A DNA stretch of 64,000 nt from Solirubrobacteraceae bacterium (GTDB lineage: Bacteria; Actinomycetota; Thermoleophilia; Solirubrobacterales; Solirubrobacteraceae): contig JALNWQ010000010.1 of NCBI GenBank assembly GCA_023230855.1, positions 121,567-185,566 of the forward strand. The letters are read 5' to 3'. The number at the start of each line of letters is the position of its first letter. Position 1 is the first letter of the stretch. The notes beneath the pieces were generated by a model that did no database searches, had not been told where the DNA came from, and saw only the letters and a program-made list of their open reading frames with translations. Position numbers and translations under genes: made by a program. Shown here one piece after another: positions 60,358-64,000 of this stretch.

Positions 60358-61689
60358 TCACGGCTGCGCGATCCGTCCGAGCGCCCCCGTCAGGGCGTCC
60401 GCGGCGACCGGTTCGGGCGCGCGGAGCGTGGCGCGACCCTTCGCGCCGGGGCCGTTCGGCGTCTCGCGCAGCTGCTCGGCGAACCGCTCGCCGGTGATGC
60501 AGTACAGGTCGGGGGACACCGGGGCGCCCCATCCTGCGGTCGGGCCGCCCTGGGCGAAGCTCGCGTGGTCGGCGAGCAGGCCCTGGCAGAGCTGTCGCAG
60601 GAAGTTGCGCGACACCGTGTGGTAATCCGGGCTCTCGAGCTTCCCCCCGATGCTGTACCGCGCCCAGTCCTTCGTGAGGTACGACGGGAGCTCCGCCCGC
60701 AGCTGACGCTCGGCGCGGACGAACGCGCCCTTCACCCGGGGGTCCTGCGTCTTGCGGGCGACCTCCTGCAGCCCCGAGACCGCCTGGACGAACGCGTTGA
60801 GGACGCGCATCTTCGTGTACGTGTAGAGCAGGATGTGGTCGCCCTTGGAGCGCTTGTACCGCGCGCCGCTCGGGGCGCTGCGGCGCACGAGCTGGATCGC
60901 GTCGACGGCGGTGTCGCGGAAGCGCTCGTCGACGGTGCGCTCGTACGTGCGGATGAGGGCCTGCATGCCCGTGACCTGGGCCATGCCCGACCCCCACGGC
61001 GGCTTGCCGCCCCCGAAGTCGAAGAGGTACTCCCACGCCGGGCCGCCCGCCCGCCGGGACGCGAGCCGCAGCGCCTCCTCGCCGATCGCGCGCAGCTGCT
61101 CGAGCTTCTCCGGCGCCTTCGTGGTGGCGAGCGCGTTGGCGAGGCCGAACGTCCCGAGCCACTGGATCTGCAGGCCCTCGCCCGGGTAGTACTGCCACAC
61201 GAGCGGGCTGCCCGGCACCGTCGGGCGCCACGCCGCCCCGGAGTTCACCGCCCACCAGTCACGGTTGACCTGGAGCGTGAGGAAGATCGCGGGGGCCCGC
61301 GACGGCGTGATGCTCCGCCGCGCCGCCATCTGCTCGGTGTTGTCGATGACGCCCTGGAGCTGACGCTTCGCGTTGCCGTCAAGCCGGCGGACCTTCGACC
61401 GGGCGTCGCGGTAGAGCCGCACCCACGCGTTGCGGTCGCGGCCGCTGATGTCCTTCGCCCGACGCAACCGGCGCAGCTCGCTCTCGACGGTGCGCTTGGG
61501 CTTCTTGCGCTTGCCCTTCGCCTTGCCCTTGGACGCCTTCTTCGTCGCGGCCGGCGCGTGCGACGTGGCGTCGAGCGGTCCGGGCACGGCCGACGCCGGG
61601 AGCGCGAGCGCCGCGACGAGCAGCGCCGCGAGCGGCGCCCGTCGCCCGATGAAGGCGGCGCGGGGGGAGCGGAGCGGGGAGCCTGGCAC
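60358..61689 (-). CDS. Secreted protein with D-glucuronyl C5-epimerase C-terminal-like domain
   Basis: This 443-residue protein starts at GTG 61689, set by a TAGCAT hexamer 7 bases upstream and by the signal peptide that follows (RRAPLAALLVAALALPASA). A Lys/Arg-rich region (KKASKGKAKGKRKKPKR) precedes the domain, whose motifs YYPGEGLQIQWLGTFGLANA, WEYLFDFGGGKPPWGSGMAQ and LLYTYTKMRVLNAFVQA fit the C5-epimerase C-terminal (C5-epim_C) fold, an alpha/alpha barrel. It could act on an exported glycan; epimerase activity is not assured since the N-terminal domains of animal C5-epimerases are absent. Confidence 0.78.
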   Translation of the reverse strand: MPGSPLRSPRAAFIGRRAPLAALLVAALALPASAVPGPLDATSHAPAATKKASKGKAKGKRKKPKRTVESELRRLRRAKDISGRDRNAWVRLYRDARSKVRRLDGNAKRQLQGVIDNTEQMAARRSITPSRAPAIFLTLQVNRDWWAVNSGAAWRPTVPGSPLVWQYYPGEGLQIQWLGTFGLANALATTKAPEKLEQLRAIGEEALRLASRRAGGPAWEYLFDFGGGKPPWGSGMAQVTGMQALIRTYERTVDERFRDTAVDAIQLVRRSAPSGARYKRSKGDHILLYTYTKMRVLNAFVQAVSGLQEVARKTQDPRVKGAFVRAERQLRAELPSYLTKDWARYSIGGKLESPDYHTVSRNFLRQLCQGLLADHASFAQGGPTAGWGAPVSPDLYCITGERFAEQLRETPNGPGAKGRATLRAPEPVAADALTGALGRIAQP

Positions 61690-61696
61690 CCACCCG

Positions 61697-61706
61697 ATGC
61701 TAGGCT
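61697..61706. promoter_or_regulatory. Overlapping divergent -10 boxes
   Basis: TAGCAT on the minus strand (61697-61702) serves the epimerase-domain gene; TAGGCT on the plus strand (61701-61706) can serve the lipoprotein gene, with a leader of about 60 bases. The two share two bases, so only one can be occupied at a time. Confidence 0.5.
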
Positions 61707-61774
61707 CACGCCCTTCGCCGACGCGCAGGTTCCCGTGCCGTTGCAGGATCCCGCTCGGTGGGGAGAGGGGTCTG

Positions 61775-62851
61775 ATGATCACGACGCACCACCCGTCCCG
61801 TGCCCTCGGGCGCATCCTCCGTGCCGTGACGCTCGCCGTCGTCGGCCTGACGCTCGCCGCGTGTGGCGGCGGTGGGGGAGGGGGCGGTGACGAGTCCGCC
61901 GCGGACGTCGTGAGCCGCGCGTTCGGCAAGGGCGACCCGATCCGCAGCGCCCGACTCGACGTCGGGCTCAAGCTCACCGGGGCGGCCGCGGGTGGCGGTC
62001 AGGCGCTCGACCTCAAGCTGTCGGGGCCCTACGCGACGGAGGACGACAAGACGCGGTTCGACCTCAAGCTCGACCTCGGCGAGGCGGCGGCGAGCGCCGG
62101 CGCGGCCGGGGCGGGGGAGCTCGGCATCAAGTCGACCGGCGGCACGGTGTACCTCGTCCTCGGCGGCCAGGCGTTCACGCTGCCCGACGAGCTCGTCAAG
62201 GGCCTCGAGGACCCCTCCGACGCGAAGAAGAAGGGCGACGACGAGGGCATCTCGCTGTCGTCGCTCGGGATCGACCCGAGCACGTGGCTCAAGGACCCGA
62301 AGGTCGAGGGCGACGAGGAGCTGCGCGGCGAGGACACGACGCACGTGCGGTCCGACGTCGACCTGGACCGTCTCGCGACCGACCTGCAGCGCCTGCTCGA
62401 CAAGGCCGGCACGGCGACGTCCGGCACCGCGCAGGCGAAGGAGGCCGCGGACACCGTCAAGCGCCTGAAGACCGACGTCCAGGACGCGACGATCGACGTC
62501 TGGGCGGCCGAGGGCCAGGGCTCGCTGCGACGGATGACGGTCGATATGAAGCTCAAGTCGGGTGCCGTCGTCCTCGACTTCGGCCTCAGCGAGATCGGGC
62601 GTGACGTGAAGGTCGAGGCGCCGAAGGACGCCGCCCCGATCGAGCAGCTGCTGTCGGCGATCAACGCCGGGTCGAGCGGTGGCGCCGACGGGACGACGGG
62701 CGGGACCGGCGGGTCGACCGGCGGATCCGGGGGATCGGGATCTTCGGGGGGCTCCGACGCCGGGGCGACGCTCAGCGAGCACGAGCGGTGCATCGCCGCC
62801 GCCGGTCAGGACATCGACAAGCTCCAGGCCTGCGCGTCGCTCGGCGACTGA
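61775..62851 (+). CDS. Lipoprotein, LppX/LprG-like
   Basis: This 358-residue protein has a lipobox LTLAACGG near residue 30 and, after a Gly-rich linker, a beta-rich domain (IRSARLDVGLKLTG, TRFDLKLDLGEAA, STGGTVYLVLGGQAFTLPDEL, VRSDVDLDRLATDL) suggestive of the LolA/LppX/LprG family that binds lipids in actinobacteria. A Gly/Ser/Thr-rich linker leads to a C-terminal segment with two Cys (ERCIAAAGQDIDKLQACASLGD). A GGGAGAGGGG Shine-Dalgarno-like tract precedes the ATG. Family assignment is by pattern and modest. Confidence 0.62.
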   Translation: MITTHHPSRALGRILRAVTLAVVGLTLAACGGGGGGGGDESAADVVSRAFGKGDPIRSARLDVGLKLTGAAAGGGQALDLKLSGPYATEDDKTRFDLKLDLGEAAASAGAAGAGELGIKSTGGTVYLVLGGQAFTLPDELVKGLEDPSDAKKKGDDEGISLSSLGIDPSTWLKDPKVEGDEELRGEDTTHVRSDVDLDRLATDLQRLLDKAGTATSGTAQAKEAADTVKRLKTDVQDATIDVWAAEGQGSLRRMTVDMKLKSGAVVLDFGLSEIGRDVKVEAPKDAAPIEQLLSAINAGSSGGADGTTGGTGGSTGGSGGSGSSGGSDAGATLSEHERCIAAAGQDIDKLQACASLGD

Positions 62852-62855
62852 CGGC

Positions 62856-63308
62856 TCAGGCCCCGGAGGGCGGCTCGAGGTCGCGGGCCGCCTCGAGCAG
62901 CGCCGCCACCTCGGCCTCGACGTCGCCCTCCGGCTCGCCGCGGCGACGACGACGGGCGTTGCGGGCGGCGATGACGGCCCGCGCCTCCGCCTCGGCCTCC
63001 GGGTCGACGACGGGCGGGCCGGTCAGGGCGCGGAGCCGGGCGAGCTCGGCCTCGACGTCGAGCGGCTCCTGGCCGCGGGCGATCCGCCGGCGGTTGCGTC
63101 CCTCGATCATGTGACGGGCGTCCTGCTCCTGCATCTCGGGGGTCTCCTCGCCCGAGAAGTCCGGCCCGGGCCGGCGGCCGCCGCCCGTGCCGCCGGAGTC
63201 GCCCCCGATCTGGTCGCGCGGGTCGCCCCCGACGAAGATCGTGCCGATCGCGATGAGCGCGGACACGCCGACGACCGCGAAGACGAGGATGGTGATCAGC
63301 GAGTCCAC
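62856..63308 (-). CDS. Small membrane-anchored protein with charged helical tail
   Basis: This 150-residue protein starts with GTG, then one N-terminal membrane helix (SLITILVFAVVGVSALIAIGTIFVG), a Gly-rich linker and a charged, probably helical tail with two similar segments (HMIEGRNRRRIARGQEPLDVEAELARL and AVIAARNARRRRRGEPEGDVEAEVAAL), an internal repeat. CAGACT ends 6 bases before the GTG. The stop lies 4 bases from that of the convergent lipoprotein. Function unknown. Confidence 0.6.
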   Translation of the reverse strand: MDSLITILVFAVVGVSALIAIGTIFVGGDPRDQIGGDSGGTGGGRRPGPDFSGEETPEMQEQDARHMIEGRNRRRIARGQEPLDVEAELARLRALTGPPVVDPEAEAEARAVIAARNARRRRRGEPEGDVEAEVAALLEAARDLEPPSGA

Positions 63309-63345
63309 GGGCCCAGTCTGACGGACGGCGTGCGATGCTGCCGGG

Positions 63346-63825
63346 GTGTCCGATCCGCCGCCTGCCGCCCGCCGGAGCGCGGCTCGCCGCGCCGCCCGGG
63401 AGGCGACGCGCGCCGCCGGCGGCGACGGGGACGCGGCCCCGCGGACGGCGCCCGCGCGCGGTGGGGGATCGGCCGATCCGCTCACCGGGCCGTTGCGTCG
63501 CGCGGGCCTCGTGCGGCTCCTCGTCCTGCAGCTCCTCGCCGACGAGGCTCCGACGTACGGCAACCACCTCATCGAGCGGATCCGGGAGCAGTCGGCGGGC
63601 CTCGTGACGGTCAACCCGAACACGATGTACCCGCTGCTGCGCGCCCTCGAGGAGGAGGGCCTGGCCGTCGGCGAGTGGGAGCATCCGGTGCGGCGCTCGC
63701 GGCGGTTCTACCGGCTGACCGCGGCGGGCGACGTCGAGCGCGAGCGCCTGCGGGGCGAGGTCGCGCCCGTGCTCGACGCCGTCGCCGACGGGGTCGAGGC
63801 GCTGCGGCGCCGGCTCGCCGCCTGA
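63346..63825 (+). CDS. PadR-family transcriptional regulator
   Basis: This 159-residue GTG-started protein has the PadR winged helix: LVRLLVLQLLADEAPTYGNHLIERI, then VNPNTMYPLLRALEEEGLAVGEW and the wing RSRRFYRLTAAGDVERE, with a short dimerisation helix. An Ala/Arg-rich N-terminal extension of about 45 residues is not typical of the family. GATGCT ends 7 bases before the GTG. It is divergent from the small membrane protein across 37 bases. Confidence 0.88.
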   Translation: MSDPPPAARRSAARRAAREATRAAGGDGDAAPRTAPARGGGSADPLTGPLRRAGLVRLLVLQLLADEAPTYGNHLIERIREQSAGLVTVNPNTMYPLLRALEEEGLAVGEWEHPVRRSRRFYRLTAAGDVERERLRGEVAPVLDAVADGVEALRRRLAA

Positions 63826-63853
63826 CCGGCCCCGGCGCGGCGGCCTCCGACGA

Positions 63854-63859
63854 TAGGAT
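63854..63859 (+). promoter_or_regulatory. Possible -10 box (TAGGAT) of the dehydrogenase gene
   Basis: TAGGAT lies 91 bases before the ATG at 63951; the leader would carry an AGGAG Shine-Dalgarno sequence at 63933-63937. Confidence 0.35.
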
Positions 63860-63950
63860 CCGCGGCGCCGTGCCGGCCGGGTCGGCGTCCGCCCCCGGCC
63901 TTCCGTCGGCGCACGTCCACACCCGGATCCCCAGGAGCAGCTGAGCCTCC

Positions 63951-64000
63951 ATGTCGTTCGTCTTCAAGGCCGCGGTCGTCGGCGCCGGAACCATGGGCGG
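63951..64000 (+). CDS. 3-hydroxyacyl-CoA dehydrogenase-like protein, 5' end only
   Basis: Only 16 residues are in the window: SFVFKAAVVGAGTMG following the ATG. The VVGAGTMG dinucleotide-binding loop after a short strand is typical of the NAD-binding start of FadB-type 3-hydroxyacyl-CoA dehydrogenases. Other Rossmann NAD(P)-enzymes remain possible. Confidence 0.55.
   Translation, partial: MSFVFKAAVVGAGTMG

Overview
The window is a very GC-rich chromosomal segment of about 64 kb with dense coding, many GTG starts and many 4-base ATGA/GTGA overlaps. It carries an Mce lipid-import operon, an actinobacterial-type integration host factor, cobalamin-dependent methionine synthase, ParDE, a PASTA-less Ser/Thr kinase, HxlR and PadR regulators and a PimA-like glycosyltransferase. 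This set points to an actinobacterium, most likely a Thermoleophilia/Solirubrobacterales-type lineage; that placement is inference. No rRNA, tRNA, CRISPR array, insertion sequence or prophage was seen.

Layout. 0-5.8 kb: DegV (cut by the window edge), a secreted M14 carboxypeptidase, the iron-sulfur pair Grx4/BolA, a membrane Ser/Thr kinase and an A-type Fe-S carrier. 5.8-11 kb: a secreted glycoside hydrolase-like protein, a GT4 glycosyltransferase fused to a flippase-like membrane domain, a DUF4333-type lipoprotein and an alpha/beta hydrolase. 11-17.6 kb: a repeat-rich non-coding stretch, then metH behind a perfect inverted repeat, a HEAGH membrane protein, a methyltransferase and a GST-like protein. 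17.6-22.2 kb: a decaying island with a frameshifted beta-propeller-like gene, an intact parDE module, an esterase with a nonsense codon and no catalytic core, an AraC remnant and a frameshifted acyl-CoA ligase. 22.3-26.8 kb: a nitrogen module of type III glutamine synthetase, Amt and a P-II protein whose T-loop lacks Tyr51.

27.6-41.6 kb is one long Mce operon: two YrbE permeases, the ATPase, six exported Mce-position proteins (only four have an MCE head), an MMPL/RND transporter and a thioredoxin-fold membrane protein. 42-47 kb: an extended actinobacterial IHF-like protein behind a strong promoter, then a serine-palmitoyltransferase-like enzyme divergent from two tandem GNAT paralogues, a possible sphingoid/ceramide-type module. 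47-64 kb: an AlkA-like glycosylase, a ThiY-like ABC importer, a divergent thioesterase/HxlR pair sharing an operator, a MoxR/VWA pair, membrane proteins including one with a huge Arg-Asp-Tyr-Pro tail, an ArsA/Get3-HSP20 ATPase, a C5-epimerase-domain secreted protein, lipoproteins, PadR, and the start of a 3-hydroxyacyl-CoA dehydrogenase.

A window-wide regulatory feature stands out: at least 19 genes have a TANNNT hexamer ending 6-9 bases before the start codon and usually no Shine-Dalgarno sequence, so leaderless transcription is probably the rule for first genes. Shine-Dalgarno-led genes (erpA, glnN, amt, yrbE) are the exception.
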